Assembly (NCBI GenBank): GCA_964370855.1
Contig: CAYJMF010000024.1
Location: forward strand, 1 to 50,301
DNA length: 50,301 bases
Direction: 5' to 3'
From: JAKLKS01 sp964370855
Lineage (GTDB): Bacteria > Planctomycetota > JAJSAM01 > JAKLKS01
The notes below the pieces were generated by a model. It made no database searches, had not been told where the DNA came from, and was given only the letters and a program-made list of their open reading frames with translations. The position numbers and the translations under genes are program-made. Below, piece after piece: positions 7,888-16,687 of this stretch. Position 1 is the stretch's first letter; every line of letters starts with the position of its first letter.

Positions 7888-10131
7888 TCACCACCCCATC
7901 GCCGAGCCGACCTGGTAGACGAGGAGGCTCGCGAGGTAGGCGAGGGCGGTCATCCAGCCGAGCATGATCATCGGCCACTTCCACCCCCCGGTCTCGCGGC
8001 GGACGACGGCCAGGGTGGACATGCACTGCATGGCCAGGACGAAGAAGACGAGGAGCGAGATCCCCACGAGGGGCCGGAACACCGGCCGCCCCGTCTCCGG
8101 GTCGACGTCGGTGCGGATCTTCTCCAGGAGCCTCCGGTCGTCCACCCCCGCGTCCCCGGCGGCGTAGACCACGGCCAGGGTGGAGACGAAGACCTCCCGG
8201 GCCGCGAAGGAGGCGACGATGCCTATGCCGATCTTCCAGTCGAAGCCGAGGGGGCGCAGCACCGGCTCCATGGTCTTCCCGATGCGCCCCGCATAGGACC
8301 CGGCGCTGCGCTCCGCCCCCTCCAGGGAGTCCAGGCGCGCCAGGGCCGCCGCCACCCCCGGGGGGAGGGACTCCGCCGGCGCGTCCGCCGCCGCCCCCGC
8401 AGCCGCCCGCGCCTCCGCCCGCAGGGCGTCGTAGTCCCTCTCCAGGGGGACGTCCCGGGGGAAGGCCGACAGGACCCAGAGCACCACCGTCAGGACCACG
8501 ATGACGGGCCCCGCCCGGGAGACGAACTGCCAGGTGCGCCGGCCGACCTCGAGGAGCACGGAGCGCGGCTGCGGCCACCGGTACCCGGGGAGCTCGAGGA
8601 GCAGCGGCGACTTCCCCCCCTTGAGCAGGGTCCGCCGCAGCAGCCCCGCCGAGAGGAGCCCCGCGACGATGCCGAGGAGGTACATGGAGATCATCACCAC
8701 GGTCCCCGTGGCGAGAAGCCCGAGGACCTTCCCCTCGGAGAAGAGCGCCCCGATGATCATCGTGTAGACGGGCAGCCGCGCCGAGCAGGACATGAAGGGG
8801 ACCGTGAACATCGTCGCCAGGCGGTCCCGCGGGTCCTTGATGGTGCGCGTCGCCATGACCCCGGGGATGGCGCAGGCGAAGCCCGACACGAGGGGCAGGA
8901 ACGCCCGCCCCGGGAGCCCCGCCTTGCCCATGAGCCGGTCCAGCAGGAAGGCGGCCCGGGCGAGGTAGCCGGAGTCGTCCATCAGCTCGATGAGGAGGAA
9001 CAGGATGACGATCTGCGGCACGAAGACCACGACCCCCGCGAAGCCCGCGAGGATCCCGTTCACGAGGAAGTCCCGCACCAGCCCCCCGGGGACCACCGCG
9101 GAGACCCCCTCCCCGAGGAGCCCGAACAGCGCCCCGACCCCGTCCATCAGGGGCCCCGACCAGGCGAAGAGCGCCTGGAACATGAGAGTGAAGAGCCCGA
9201 CGAGGACGAGGGTCCCGGAGACCCGGTGGGTGAGGACCCGGTCGAGCCGCTCCCGCCAGGAGAGGGTCCCGAGGGGGGCGTGGACGACCTCCGCCACCAC
9301 GGCGTCCACCATCCGGTAGCGGGCCTCGGCGGTGGCCGTGGCGGCGTCCACCCCGCGGGCCGCCAGGGCGTTGCGCTCCCGGCGGCACCGCTCCGCCAGT
9401 TCCCCGGGGAGGGAGGCGGCGAGGTCCTGGAAGAGCCCCTCGGAGCCGAGGATCTCCGGGAGCCGCCGCCGCGCCTCCTCGACCCCCCCGAACCGATCCG
9501 CGAGGGGGGCGGCGAGGAGCGCCGCGACCCCCTCCACCTCGGGGACCCAGGAGGGGGCGGGAGGCGTTCCGACGGCCCCACCGGCGGCGATGGCGGCGCG
9601 GAGGGCCTCCACGCCCTCCCCGGTGCGGCCGCAGGTGGGGACGACGGGGATGCCGAGGAGCCGGCCGAGGGCCTTCCCGTCCACGGTGATCCCCTCGGAG
9701 GCGGCGGCGTCGCAGCAGTTGAGCGCCGCCACGGCGGGGATCCCCGCGTCCAGGAGCTGGAGGGCGAAGAAGAGGTTGCGGGCGAGGTTGGAGGCGTCGA
9801 GCACGAGCACGAGCATGTCCGGCGCCGGCGCCCCGGCGAGGCCCCGGATCTCGTCCCGGACCACGGCCTCGTCCACGGTGTGGGGGGAGAGGCTGTAGGA
9901 GCCGGGGAGGTCCACGATCTCCACGGGGCCGCCGGGGGTGTCGGCGCGCCCCGACTTCCGCTCCACGGTGACGCCGGGGTAGTTGGTGACCTTCTGGTGG
10001 AGCCCCGTCAGCCGGTTGAAGAGGGAGGACTTGCCGACGTTGGGGTTGCCCGCGAGGGCGACCCGGCGGAGCCGCCTCCCCGGCCCGGCGTCGACGGCGG
10101 GCCCGTCGCCGGCGCTCTGGCAGCCCTTCAC
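7888..10131 (-). CDS. feoB: Ferrous iron transporter FeoB
   Basis: A 747-residue Fe(II) permease of the inner membrane. The N-terminal G domain has G1 GNPNVGKSS (28-36), the G2 region VTNYPGVTVERK, G3 DLPGSYS and an NxxD-type G4 (ALNCCD). A helical insertion follows, then the permease domain with two gate-like halves, including SGFACAIPGVMATR and SFAAREVFVSTLAVVY, which are well-known FeoB signatures. Length is normal. GTG start overlaps the feoA stop by 4 bases (GTGA), so translation is coupled. The Fur-like box ahead of feoA suggests iron repression of both genes. No feoC was seen. Confidence 0.97.
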   Translation of the reverse strand: MKGCQSAGDGPAVDAGPGRRLRRVALAGNPNVGKSSLFNRLTGLHQKVTNYPGVTVERKSGRADTPGGPVEIVDLPGSYSLSPHTVDEAVVRDEIRGLAGAPAPDMLVLVLDASNLARNLFFALQLLDAGIPAVAALNCCDAAASEGITVDGKALGRLLGIPVVPTCGRTGEGVEALRAAIAAGGAVGTPPAPSWVPEVEGVAALLAAPLADRFGGVEEARRRLPEILGSEGLFQDLAASLPGELAERCRRERNALAARGVDAATATAEARYRMVDAVVAEVVHAPLGTLSWRERLDRVLTHRVSGTLVLVGLFTLMFQALFAWSGPLMDGVGALFGLLGEGVSAVVPGGLVRDFLVNGILAGFAGVVVFVPQIVILFLLIELMDDSGYLARAAFLLDRLMGKAGLPGRAFLPLVSGFACAIPGVMATRTIKDPRDRLATMFTVPFMSCSARLPVYTMIIGALFSEGKVLGLLATGTVVMISMYLLGIVAGLLSAGLLRRTLLKGGKSPLLLELPGYRWPQPRSVLLEVGRRTWQFVSRAGPVIVVLTVVLWVLSAFPRDVPLERDYDALRAEARAAAGAAADAPAESLPPGVAAALARLDSLEGAERSAGSYAGRIGKTMEPVLRPLGFDWKIGIGIVASFAAREVFVSTLAVVYAAGDAGVDDRRLLEKIRTDVDPETGRPVFRPLVGISLLVFFVLAMQCMSTLAVVRRETGGWKWPMIMLGWMTALAYLASLLVYQVGSAMGW

Positions 10132-10418
10132 ACGTCCGTCGGGGTTGCGAAGGCGGGAGCGGGGGCGGCGGCGCCGCGGACGCCCTCTCCGTCGGGCAGG
10201 GCGTCCACCTCGACGCCGGAGGCCTCCTCCCCGCGGACCGCGAGGCGGTAGCCGCGGACCTGGACCTCCAGGGGGTCCCCGAGGGGGGCGCGGCGGAGGA
10301 CCCGGACCGACTGCCCCGGGGCGAGGCCCAGCTCCACGAGGCGCTCCCGGAGCGCGGGATCGCCCGTGAGCCTGCGGATGCGGGCCGAGGAGCCGACGGG
10401 GGTGGCGCGGAGGGTCAA
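10128..10418 (-). CDS. feoA: Ferrous iron transport protein FeoA
   Basis: A 96-residue SH3-like protein that partners with FeoB in Fe(II) uptake. The start MTLRATPVGSSARI and the core LGLAPGQSVRVLRRAPLGDP are typical FeoA, ending with a short Ala/Pro-rich tail. I choose TTG 10418. A longer frame could begin at TTG 10457, but that codon lies inside the Fur-like palindrome at 10441-10457 and would add 13 residues not usual for FeoA. An AGGAAA lies about 14 bases upstream, which is further than ideal. The stop overlaps feoB by 4 bases. Confidence 0.9.
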   Translation of the reverse strand: MTLRATPVGSSARIRRLTGDPALRERLVELGLAPGQSVRVLRRAPLGDPLEVQVRGYRLAVRGEEASGVEVDALPDGEGVRGAAAPAPAFATPTDV

Positions 10419-10440
10419 GGGGTCCGGTCTCGTTTCCTGT

Positions 10441-10457
10441 TTGAAACTGAGTCTCAA
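10441..10457 (-). promoter_or_regulatory. Fur-like operator before feoAB
   Basis: Minus-strand TTGAGACTCAGTTTCAA is a 17-base palindrome with one mismatched pair. Its inner 7-1-7 part, TGAGACTCAGTTTCA, agrees with the Fur consensus TGATAATCATTATCA at 11 of 15 positions. It sits 23 bases before the preferred feoA start. Iron-dependent repression by a Fur-family protein is inferred; no fur gene is in the window. Confidence 0.65.
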
Positions 10458-10514
10458 TTGCAGGAAAGCCTACGGCCGGGGAGGAGGAGGCGCAAGTTCC
10501 CGGCGGCGGGGAGC

Positions 10515-10528
10515 GTGACGGGCGTCAC
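10515..10528. promoter_or_regulatory. 14-base palindrome between transporter genes
   Basis: GTGACG-GG-CGTCAC lies 20 bases past the stop of the SLC13 gene. It could be an operator for an unknown regulator or the stem of a weak terminator. There is no T-run after it. Confidence 0.3.
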
Positions 10529-10547
10529 GGGGTGGATTGACGCGGGG

Positions 10548-12401
10548 TCACGGACCGGGGTGGAAGGGCCAGATCCAGGGGACGAGGACCAGGGCGGCGA
10601 GGAAGCAGAGGAGGGTGAGGGGGGCCCCCACCTTCACGTAGTCCTTGAACCGGTACTGGCCGGGCCCCATGACCAGGGCGTTGGACTGCCCCACGGGGGT
10701 GAGGAAGTCCGCCGAGGCACCGATGACCACGGCGAACAGCAGGGGGCGGGGGGAGATTCCCAGCCGCCCCGAGAGCTCGATGGCGATGGGAGCGAGCATC
10801 AGGGTGAGGGCGGCGTTGTTGAGGAACCCCGTCAGGAGCGTGCCGATGAGGTAGAGGATGCCCACGGCGCCGAGGGGCCCGAGGGTCCCGAAGGTGTCGG
10901 CGAGGAAGCCGGCGATGGTGGAGGCGAGGCCGGTCTTCTGCATGGCCGTGCCGAGGGGGAGCACGCCGGCGATGAGGATCACCACGGGCCACTCCACGGC
11001 GTCGTAGATCTCCCGGCGCCGGATGATGCCGAGGATGACGAGGGCGATGACCCCGGCCACGGCGGCGAAGGCGAGGGGGACCTCCAGCATGGCGAGGCCC
11101 ACCACGGCCACGAGCACGCCGACGGAGGCCACGGCCCGCTTGCGATCCATGCCGTCGCCGGCCCCCTCCTGGAGCACCATCCAGTCGGGGCTCCTCCGGA
11201 GGCGCTCCACCCCCTCCACGTGGCCCTGCACGAGGACCACGTCGCCGGGGCCGAGGCGCAGCGTGCCGAGCTCCGTGACGATGTGCTCGCCGTGGCGGGA
11301 GACGGCGAGCACGTTGAGGCCGAAGTCCGAGGGGACGTCCAGCTCCCGGAGCGAGCGGTTGACGAGGCGGCTGCGGGGGGAGAGCATCACCTCGGCGAGG
11401 ACGAGGTCCGCCGAGCGGAGCACGCGGTCGCCGACCTCCACCTTGGGGAGGACGTCGCTCGCCTGGGCCCGGCGCATCCGGAGGATGGCGTCGGACTCCC
11501 CCTGGACGAGGAGGACGTCCTCGGCGTGGACGACCATCCACGGGTCCGGCGCCTCCAGCACCTGGCCCCCCCGGATGATGCCGAGGGCGACGACGCCGTA
11601 GCGCCCCGGGAGGTCCGCCTCCACGAGCTTCCGCCCCGCGATGTCGCTGCCGGGCTTGAGGAGGACCTCGGCCAGGAACTGCTTGACGTCGTAGGTCTCC
11701 GACAGGCTCTCCTCCTTGCGCCGGGCGGGGAGGAGCCGGGGGCCGGCGAAGGCGAAGTAGAGGACGGCGATGAGGGTGAGGGCGAGGCCGACCCCCATGG
11801 TCTCGAACATCCCCACGGGGGCGAGCTCGGCGCGGTCCGACGCCATGGACCGGAGCTTGGCGTCCATGGCCAGGGCGGCGGGGGAGCCGACGAGGGTGCA
11901 CATCCCCCCCGTGAGGGAGGCGGCGGCCAGCGGCATGAGGAGGCGGGAGGCGCTCAGGTTCCGCGCCCGGGCGACGCCGATGACGGCGGGGACCATGAGC
12001 ACGATGGCGGCGATGTTCTGGACGAAGGCGCTCACGAGGGCCACGGCGAGGAAGGAGACGGCGATGAGCCCCCCCTCGGTCCTGCCTCCGAGCGCCATGA
12101 CCCCCCTCTCCAGGCGCGACGCGGCGCCGGACTTGAGGATGGCGTGGCCGATGACGAACATCGCCGCGATGACGATCACCACCGGGTTGCCGAGGCCCGC
12201 CGTGGCCTCCCCGGCGTCGAGCACGCCGAGGAAGTAGAGGGAGAGGACGACGATCATGGCGGTGATGTCGTGGCGCACCCACTCCGTGGCGAACAGGAGG
12301 AGGGCGAGGAGGAGGACGAGGACGGTGGCGACCTGGGGATCGAGGATCTGCACGACCGTGCCCGCGGCGGGCACCAGGGTCGGGAGGGGGCAGGGGGGCA
12401 T
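10548..12401 (-). CDS. SLC13-family permease with two RCK_C (TrkA-C) domains
   Basis: A 617-residue inner-membrane transporter of the DASS/SLC13 anion group (YfbS-like architecture). N-terminal membrane helices begin QVATVLVLLLALLLFATEWV and include the family-type SASRLLMPLAAAS segment near residue 150. Two cytoplasmic TrkA-C domains follow at roughly 230-390 (KQFLAEVLLKPGSDIAGRKL and ADLVLAEVMLSPRSRLVNRS). The remaining helices contain TPVGQSNALVMGPGQYR, the second conserved substrate/Na site loop. Likely substrates are sulfate or dicarboxylates; the sequence does not decide. It precedes feoAB on the same strand with 129 bases between them and the Fur-like box in that gap, so it is probably regulated separately. 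Confidence 0.9.
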   Translation of the reverse strand: MPPCPLPTLVPAAGTVVQILDPQVATVLVLLLALLLFATEWVRHDITAMIVVLSLYFLGVLDAGEATAGLGNPVVIVIAAMFVIGHAILKSGAASRLERGVMALGGRTEGGLIAVSFLAVALVSAFVQNIAAIVLMVPAVIGVARARNLSASRLLMPLAAASLTGGMCTLVGSPAALAMDAKLRSMASDRAELAPVGMFETMGVGLALTLIAVLYFAFAGPRLLPARRKEESLSETYDVKQFLAEVLLKPGSDIAGRKLVEADLPGRYGVVALGIIRGGQVLEAPDPWMVVHAEDVLLVQGESDAILRMRRAQASDVLPKVEVGDRVLRSADLVLAEVMLSPRSRLVNRSLRELDVPSDFGLNVLAVSRHGEHIVTELGTLRLGPGDVVLVQGHVEGVERLRRSPDWMVLQEGAGDGMDRKRAVASVGVLVAVVGLAMLEVPLAFAAVAGVIALVILGIIRRREIYDAVEWPVVILIAGVLPLGTAMQKTGLASTIAGFLADTFGTLGPLGAVGILYLIGTLLTGFLNNAALTLMLAPIAIELSGRLGISPRPLLFAVVIGASADFLTPVGQSNALVMGPGQYRFKDYVKVGAPLTLLCFLAALVLVPWIWPFHPGP

Positions 12402-12446
12402 GGGGGGCGCGGCGATTCTCCGGGGATCCCCGGGAGGGGTCCAGAG

Positions 12447-13094
12447 TTATCGGGAAGGGGGCGGCGGATTCTCCGCCAGGGCGACGACGCTTTGGGCGTA
12501 GTCCGCCCCCGTGAACCGGTGGAGCCACCCGAGGAGGAACCGCCGCAGCACGCGCTCCGCGAGGGGGGCGTTCCAGGCGCGGTGGAGGGAGAGGACGGTG
12601 AACCCCGCCTCCTCCAGGAACCCGCCCAGCTCCCAGGGGGAGAAGGGGGTGCGGTGGCCGGCGTCCCGGTGCCAGCGGCCGGGGGTGAAGACGTCGGGGG
12701 TGCCGAGGAGGATGCGCCCGCCGGGGCGGAGGAGCGCCCGGGCGCGGCGGAGGAAGGCGAGCGCCTCCTCCGGGGTGAAGTGCTCGATGAGCTCCAGGGC
12801 GAAGACGAGGTCGAAGGTCCCCGTCGCGTCCTCGATGGAACTCCAGTCGTGGGGGTGGGCGGGGTCGGGGTCGGCGCTGCGGTACTCGAGCCCCGGCGCG
12901 GCGGCCTCGAGGCGCTCCTTCAGCCTCCGATCCCCCGCGCCCGCCTCCAGCACCCGCATGCCGGGCCGGGCCTCGGCGAGGACGAGGGCCGAGGCGCGCC
13001 GCGCGAGGGGGAGGTCGAAGACCGAGGGCCAGCGGCGCTCCAGGGCGCGGCGCCGTTCGTGGAGGGAGGACCAGGGGGGGAGGGGCTCCGTCAT
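12447..13094 (-). CDS. Class I SAM-dependent methyltransferase
   Basis: A 215-residue Rossmann-fold methyltransferase of the Methyltransf_11/23 type. SAM-binding motif I is VLEAGAGDRRLK (about 49-60), motif II acidic ADPDPAHPHDW, and the post-motif block FDLVFALELIEHFTPEEALAFL (about 95-115) followed by LLRPGGRILLGTPD. The C-terminal part (FLEEAGFTVLSL, WLHRFTGADYAQSVVALA) resembles methyltransferases near glycan genes, but the substrate is unknown. The ATG overlaps the upstream DUF488 stop by 4 bases, so the two are translationally coupled. Confidence 0.88.
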   Translation of the reverse strand: MTEPLPPWSSLHERRRALERRWPSVFDLPLARRASALVLAEARPGMRVLEAGAGDRRLKERLEAAAPGLEYRSADPDPAHPHDWSSIEDATGTFDLVFALELIEHFTPEEALAFLRRARALLRPGGRILLGTPDVFTPGRWHRDAGHRTPFSPWELGGFLEEAGFTVLSLHRAWNAPLAERVLRRFLLGWLHRFTGADYAQSVVALAENPPPPSR

Positions 13095-13549
13095 CCGGTC
13101 CTGCGGACGACCCGCATCTGGCCGCGGGCGGTGCGCTCGGAGAGGGTGGTGCGGAGGTGGGCGACGGGCCAGCCGCGGGCCTCCAGCGCGGCGGCGAGGA
13201 ACCGGCGGTGGCAGCGATCGGGGTCGGCCTCGGCGCAGAGGAGGAGGACCGGGCCGTCGGCGGCGAGGGTTTCGAGCTTCGCGAGGCCGCGGCGGAACCC
13301 GGCGGTCTTCATCCAGGCGGGGTAGCCCCCCCTGCGGTCGCCGCCGAGGAGTTCGCCGAGGTCGTGGACGTCGAAGCCGGCGGCGCGCAGCGCCGGGTGG
13401 AGGACGGCGGCGGCGTGGTGGGGGTGGCGGGCGGAGCCGGGGTAGCGGCGGATGTCCACGACCCGGCCGACGCGGGCGGAGGCGAGGGCCTCGAGGAGGA
13501 TCTCCACGGGCCGCGCGCCGAGGCCGAGGGTGTGGATGGTGTTCTTCAC
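13091..13549 (-). CDS. DUF488 domain protein
   Basis: A 152-residue protein of the DUF488 family. The N-terminal TIHTLGLGARPVEILLEAL, the block VVDIRRYPGSARHPHH, and the C-terminal LLCAEADPDRCHRRFLA are all diagnostic; the Cys/His/Arg cluster is the conserved centre. Function of the family is unresolved, with proposals including DNA-repair or nucleic-acid links. GTG start with TAGAAT only 6 bases upstream (13556-13561) and no Shine-Dalgarno. It leads a two-gene unit with the methyltransferase. Confidence 0.92.
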   Translation of the reverse strand: MKNTIHTLGLGARPVEILLEALASARVGRVVDIRRYPGSARHPHHAAAVLHPALRAAGFDVHDLGELLGGDRRGGYPAWMKTAGFRRGLAKLETLAADGPVLLLCAEADPDRCHRRFLAAALEARGWPVAHLRTTLSERTARGQMRVVRRTG

Positions 13550-13555
13550 GGGGGG

Positions 13556-13561
13556 ATTCTA
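13556..13561 (-). promoter_or_regulatory. -10-like TAGAAT, 6 bases before start
   Basis: Minus-strand TAGAAT is followed by six C and then the GTG of the DUF488 gene. Five of six bases match the sigma-70 -10 consensus. Spacing places +1 on the start codon, so a leaderless message is likely. No convincing -35 is visible. Confidence 0.5.
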
Positions 13562-13647
13562 ACCGGGGGAGGGGGTGCGGGCGCGGTGCTGCGGAGGGAG
13601 CGCGGATCGCGATCCGGATCAGGAGGGCTGCGGGGAGGGGAGGGCTG

Positions 13648-15264
13648 CTACTTCGGCGGGGCGGGGGCGTCCGCCGCCGGCGCCGCCGCCGCCGGCGCCC
13701 GCCCGCCGAGAGACTCCCCGAGGGCGCGCATCGGCTCCGCCTCGCCGGGGGGGAGGAGGGCGGCCAGCGCGCAGCGGGCGTCGCCGTGGAGGGGGTCCGC
13801 CGCGACCGCCGCCTCGAGGACCTCCCGCGCCCCCGCCGCCCCGTCGGGGAGGGAGGCGAGGAACAGGCCCGCCTCGAGGAGGGCGCCGGCGTCCCCCGCG
13901 GCCCGGGCCACGGCCTTCCCGACGAGGGCCCGGGCCTCCTCCGGGTCCTTCGCCTTCGCGAGGGCCTCGCGGGCGAGGGCGATCCAGGTCCCGGGATCCC
14001 GGTACTCCAGCCCCGCCGCGTGGCGCTGCACGGCCGCGGCGAGGGTGTCGAGGTCCTTCACCTTGATCTGGCGGAGGAGGAAGTCGCGGGAGGAATCGAA
14101 CTGGTACGCGTGGCTCCGCCCGATCTTGTTGTCGAAGTCCGCCACGCACTGGAACCAGCCGAGGAACGCCTTGCGGTGCTTGCCGCCGTCCCCCTCCATG
14201 AGGTAGTGGACGAGCATCCACGCGGCGGGGTCGAACCGGGAGTCGAAGGTGTCCTCGCCGAGGTTCCTCCTCTCCCACTCACCGGTGGCCTTCTTCTTCT
14301 CGACGAGCTCGTCGGTGTACTGGTTCCCCGACCGCAGCAGGGCGGTGAGGTCCGGGAGCCCCCCCTTCGCCTCCATCTCCCGGTACCGGAGGAGGAGGGC
14401 GTCGTCCACGGCGCCGAATTCGAGGCCCCCCTTTCGCTCCTCCGCGAAGGAGAAGTACTCCGCCAGCCCGTGCCGTACCCAGCCGGTGGAGTTCAGCACG
14501 TCCCAGAAGACGAAGTTCTCGACGAGGCGGAGGGCGGACGCGTAGAGCAGGTGCCGCACGCCGTCCTCCCGGGAGACTCCCTCGAACCCGAGGAGGGCGG
14601 CCTTGTCCGAGTCCCTGTACTTGATCCCGTTCCTCCCCTCGTGCTCCCGGGGGCGCAGGCCGTCCCGATCCAGGGGGGCGGCGCCGTCGATGCTGATGTC
14701 GATGGTGGGCGGGTACTCGACCTTCGGCATGACGGCCGCCACCTGCTTCCCGAGGTCGGCGAGGACGGCGCACCAGATCTTGCGGTCCTCGGTGGGGCCG
14801 TTGCACCTCACCCGGAAGGGCCCGGCCGGGACCTCGCGGATCTTCTCCACGTCCTCGAGGCGATTCGCCGCGGCGAGCGCGTCGCGCTCCTTCGCGATCT
14901 CCTCCGCCCGCTGGGCCGCGGCCCGCTCCGGCGGAACGAGGACCCCCTTCCACCGGACGAAGCCCCGGTCGGTCTTCTCCTTCTCCGCGGCGTCCCGGGG
15001 GGCCGGGTCGAATTCCCTCCAGGGCCGGACCTCGACGACGCGGGCCCGGGGGACGCGGAGGGTGCCGGCGGGGAACTCGAGGGGGATGACGTCGCCCTCG
15101 CGGGGGAGGGCGCGGGCGTCCACGACGCGGCCGTCGTCGAGGAGGACGCGGTCGTACCCTTCCTTCGGAACGCCGAGGTCGGCCCCTGCGGCCGGGGCGG
15201 CGAGGGCGGCGAGGGCGGCGGGGAGGAGGAGGGCGGGGACCAGCCGGGCGGGGAAGGGGATCAT
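13648..15264 (-). CDS. Secreted protein resembling DUF1570-type peptidases, catalytic motif absent
   Basis: A 538-residue exported protein. Residues 1-28 form a signal peptide (alanine/leucine-rich, ending APAAGA). An N-terminal strand-rich part reads YDRVLLDDGRVVDARALPREGD. The middle contains GWVRHGLAEYFSFAEE (about 265-280), which matches the downstream half of the gluzincin layout in planctomycete DUF1570 proteins, and FDPAAWMLVHYLMEG. The expected upstream HExxH is not seen; the aligned stretch is GVRHLLYASALRLVENF. The C-terminal third (about 400-538) is an alanine-rich, TPR-like helical region ending in a Pro/Ala tail. It is probably a non-catalytic periplasmic protein. The gene is divergent from the HEAT-repeat gene at 15416. 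Confidence 0.75.
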   Translation of the reverse strand: MIPFPARLVPALLLPAALAALAAPAAGADLGVPKEGYDRVLLDDGRVVDARALPREGDVIPLEFPAGTLRVPRARVVEVRPWREFDPAPRDAAEKEKTDRGFVRWKGVLVPPERAAAQRAEEIAKERDALAAANRLEDVEKIREVPAGPFRVRCNGPTEDRKIWCAVLADLGKQVAAVMPKVEYPPTIDISIDGAAPLDRDGLRPREHEGRNGIKYRDSDKAALLGFEGVSREDGVRHLLYASALRLVENFVFWDVLNSTGWVRHGLAEYFSFAEERKGGLEFGAVDDALLLRYREMEAKGGLPDLTALLRSGNQYTDELVEKKKATGEWERRNLGEDTFDSRFDPAAWMLVHYLMEGDGGKHRKAFLGWFQCVADFDNKIGRSHAYQFDSSRDFLLRQIKVKDLDTLAAAVQRHAAGLEYRDPGTWIALAREALAKAKDPEEARALVGKAVARAAGDAGALLEAGLFLASLPDGAAGAREVLEAAVAADPLHGDARCALAALLPPGEAEPMRALGESLGGRAPAAAAPAADAPAPPK

Positions 15265-15389
15265 GGGGGTCGGTTCCGGTCCGGTCCATCATGCCCCGCC
15301 GGCTCCTCCCTGTCCACGGGCGGGGGACCGCCGCCGGCCCACCGTGACCGCGGCGCCGGCGGGGGATGCGGGGGGCGCGGGGGCGGGAG

Positions 15390-15395
15390 TATCCT
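15390..15395 (+). promoter_or_regulatory. -10-like TATCCT before HEAT gene
   Basis: TATCCT lies 20 bases ahead of ATG 15416, with an AGGGAGG Shine-Dalgarno at 15404-15410 in between. It gives a short leader, unlike the leaderless-type sites elsewhere. Confidence 0.35.
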
Positions 15396-15415
15396 CCCGA
15401 GACAGGGAGGTCCCC

Positions 15416-16672
15416 ATGGCATCGTCCACCGCCGCCGGTCTCCTGCTCGCCCTCCTCGCCGTGCCCTGCGCCCTCGCCGGGGATTCCACCTACGAGGGGA
15501 AGTCCGTGGCGGAGTGGCGCGCGGTGCTCGCCGGGAAGGACGGGAAGCAGCGCCCCCGGGCCGCGGCCTCCCTCGCGCGGATGGGCGCCGCCGCGGAGGA
15601 GGCCCTCCCGGATCTCTCGAAGGCGCTCTCCGGCTCGGCGAAGGACGAGGACCTCCGGGTGAACGCCGCCCTCGCGCTCGGGAAGATCGCTGGGCCCCCG
15701 GACGCCCGCTTCCGCTCCCGCATCCCCGGGTCGCCGGGGGAGCCGGGCGGGGGTGAGGCTCCGCCCCCCGGCCCGGAGCCGGCGAAGCCCGACCCCTCCG
15801 CGGAGAAGCGGGCGAAGGTGCTCTCGGCGCAGGTGGTCCCGGCCCTCCTCAAGGGGCTCAAGGACCCCTGCTCCGACGTCCGCTCCAACGCCGCGCTCTC
15901 GCTCCACCTCCTCGGGGAGGGTGCGGCGGGGGCGGCGGTGGCCCTGGTGAAGGCGATGGGGGACGGGTCGCGCAACGTGCGCCGCAACGCGATGCTCGCC
16001 CTCGGCACGGTGCCCGGGGATCCGGAGAAGGTGCTGGCGGCCCTGGCGAAGGGGCTCTCCGACGCCGACGCGACCATCGCCAATTCCGCCGCCGACGGGC
16101 TGGCCTCCCTCGGGCCGAAGGCTCTGGGGGCCCTCGAGAGCCTGCGGGCGGCCCTGCGGAAGGACTGCGCGTCGCCGCGGAGCGCGATGGACGCGCCGAT
16201 GGGGCTCGCGGGGCTCCCCGACTGGCCGACGCTCTCCTGCAACCTCTGCCTCGCCCTCGGGCGGATGGGGAAGGAGGCGGCGCCGGCGCTGCCGGAGGTG
16301 TTCCTCGCGCTCAAGGCGAAGAACCTGCAGTCCCGCAACGCGGCGCTGCAGGCGGTGTCTTCGATCCGGTCCGACCCGGAGAAGTCGGTGGCGGCGGTGG
16401 TCCCGCTGCTCGAGGACCGGGCGGAGGAGATCCGGGCGCTGGCGCCGCTCGTGCTCTCCGACTTCGGGCCCGACGCGCGGTCGGCGCTGCCGGCGCTGGA
16501 GAAGCTGCGTGATTCGTCCACGGGGCGGGTGAAGCAGAACGCCGAGGCGGCCATCGACCGCATCGGCGGGAAGGCGGTGGCGACGGGGGAGGGGGCGACG
16601 GCGCCGGAGACGCCGGCGGGCTACACCATCACCGGCGGCGCCGGCGGCGGGTCGGTGGAGGTGTGGAGGTAG
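15416..16672 (+). CDS. Secreted HEAT-repeat protein
   Basis: A 418-residue exported protein: signal peptide MASSTAAGLLLALLAVPCALAG followed by KSVAEWRAVLAGKD, a start pattern frequent in planctomycete HEAT proteins. Helical repeats are spaced about 35-40 residues apart, for example ASLARMGAAAEEALPDL, AALALGKI, AALSLHLLGEGAAGA, AMLALGTVPGDPE and LVLSDFGPDARSALPAL. A low-complexity Gly/Pro insert sits near residue 100-125. HEAT solenoids mediate protein-protein contact; no enzyme domain is present. Start chosen at ATG 15416 because it has AGGGAGG five bases upstream and gives the signal peptide. Confidence 0.9.
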   Translation: MASSTAAGLLLALLAVPCALAGDSTYEGKSVAEWRAVLAGKDGKQRPRAAASLARMGAAAEEALPDLSKALSGSAKDEDLRVNAALALGKIAGPPDARFRSRIPGSPGEPGGGEAPPPGPEPAKPDPSAEKRAKVLSAQVVPALLKGLKDPCSDVRSNAALSLHLLGEGAAGAAVALVKAMGDGSRNVRRNAMLALGTVPGDPEKVLAALAKGLSDADATIANSAADGLASLGPKALGALESLRAALRKDCASPRSAMDAPMGLAGLPDWPTLSCNLCLALGRMGKEAAPALPEVFLALKAKNLQSRNAALQAVSSIRSDPEKSVAAVVPLLEDRAEEIRALAPLVLSDFGPDARSALPALEKLRDSSTGRVKQNAEAAIDRIGGKAVATGEGATAPETPAGYTITGGAGGGSVEVWR

Positions 16673-16687
16673 AAAGGGCCCGGCGAC

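Noticed and set aside
10458..15756. Very long plus-strand open frames antisense to the SLC13, methyltransferase, DUF488 and peptidase-like genes.
   Set aside because: Repetitive acidic or Arg-rich translations typical of the opposite strand of GC-rich genes.
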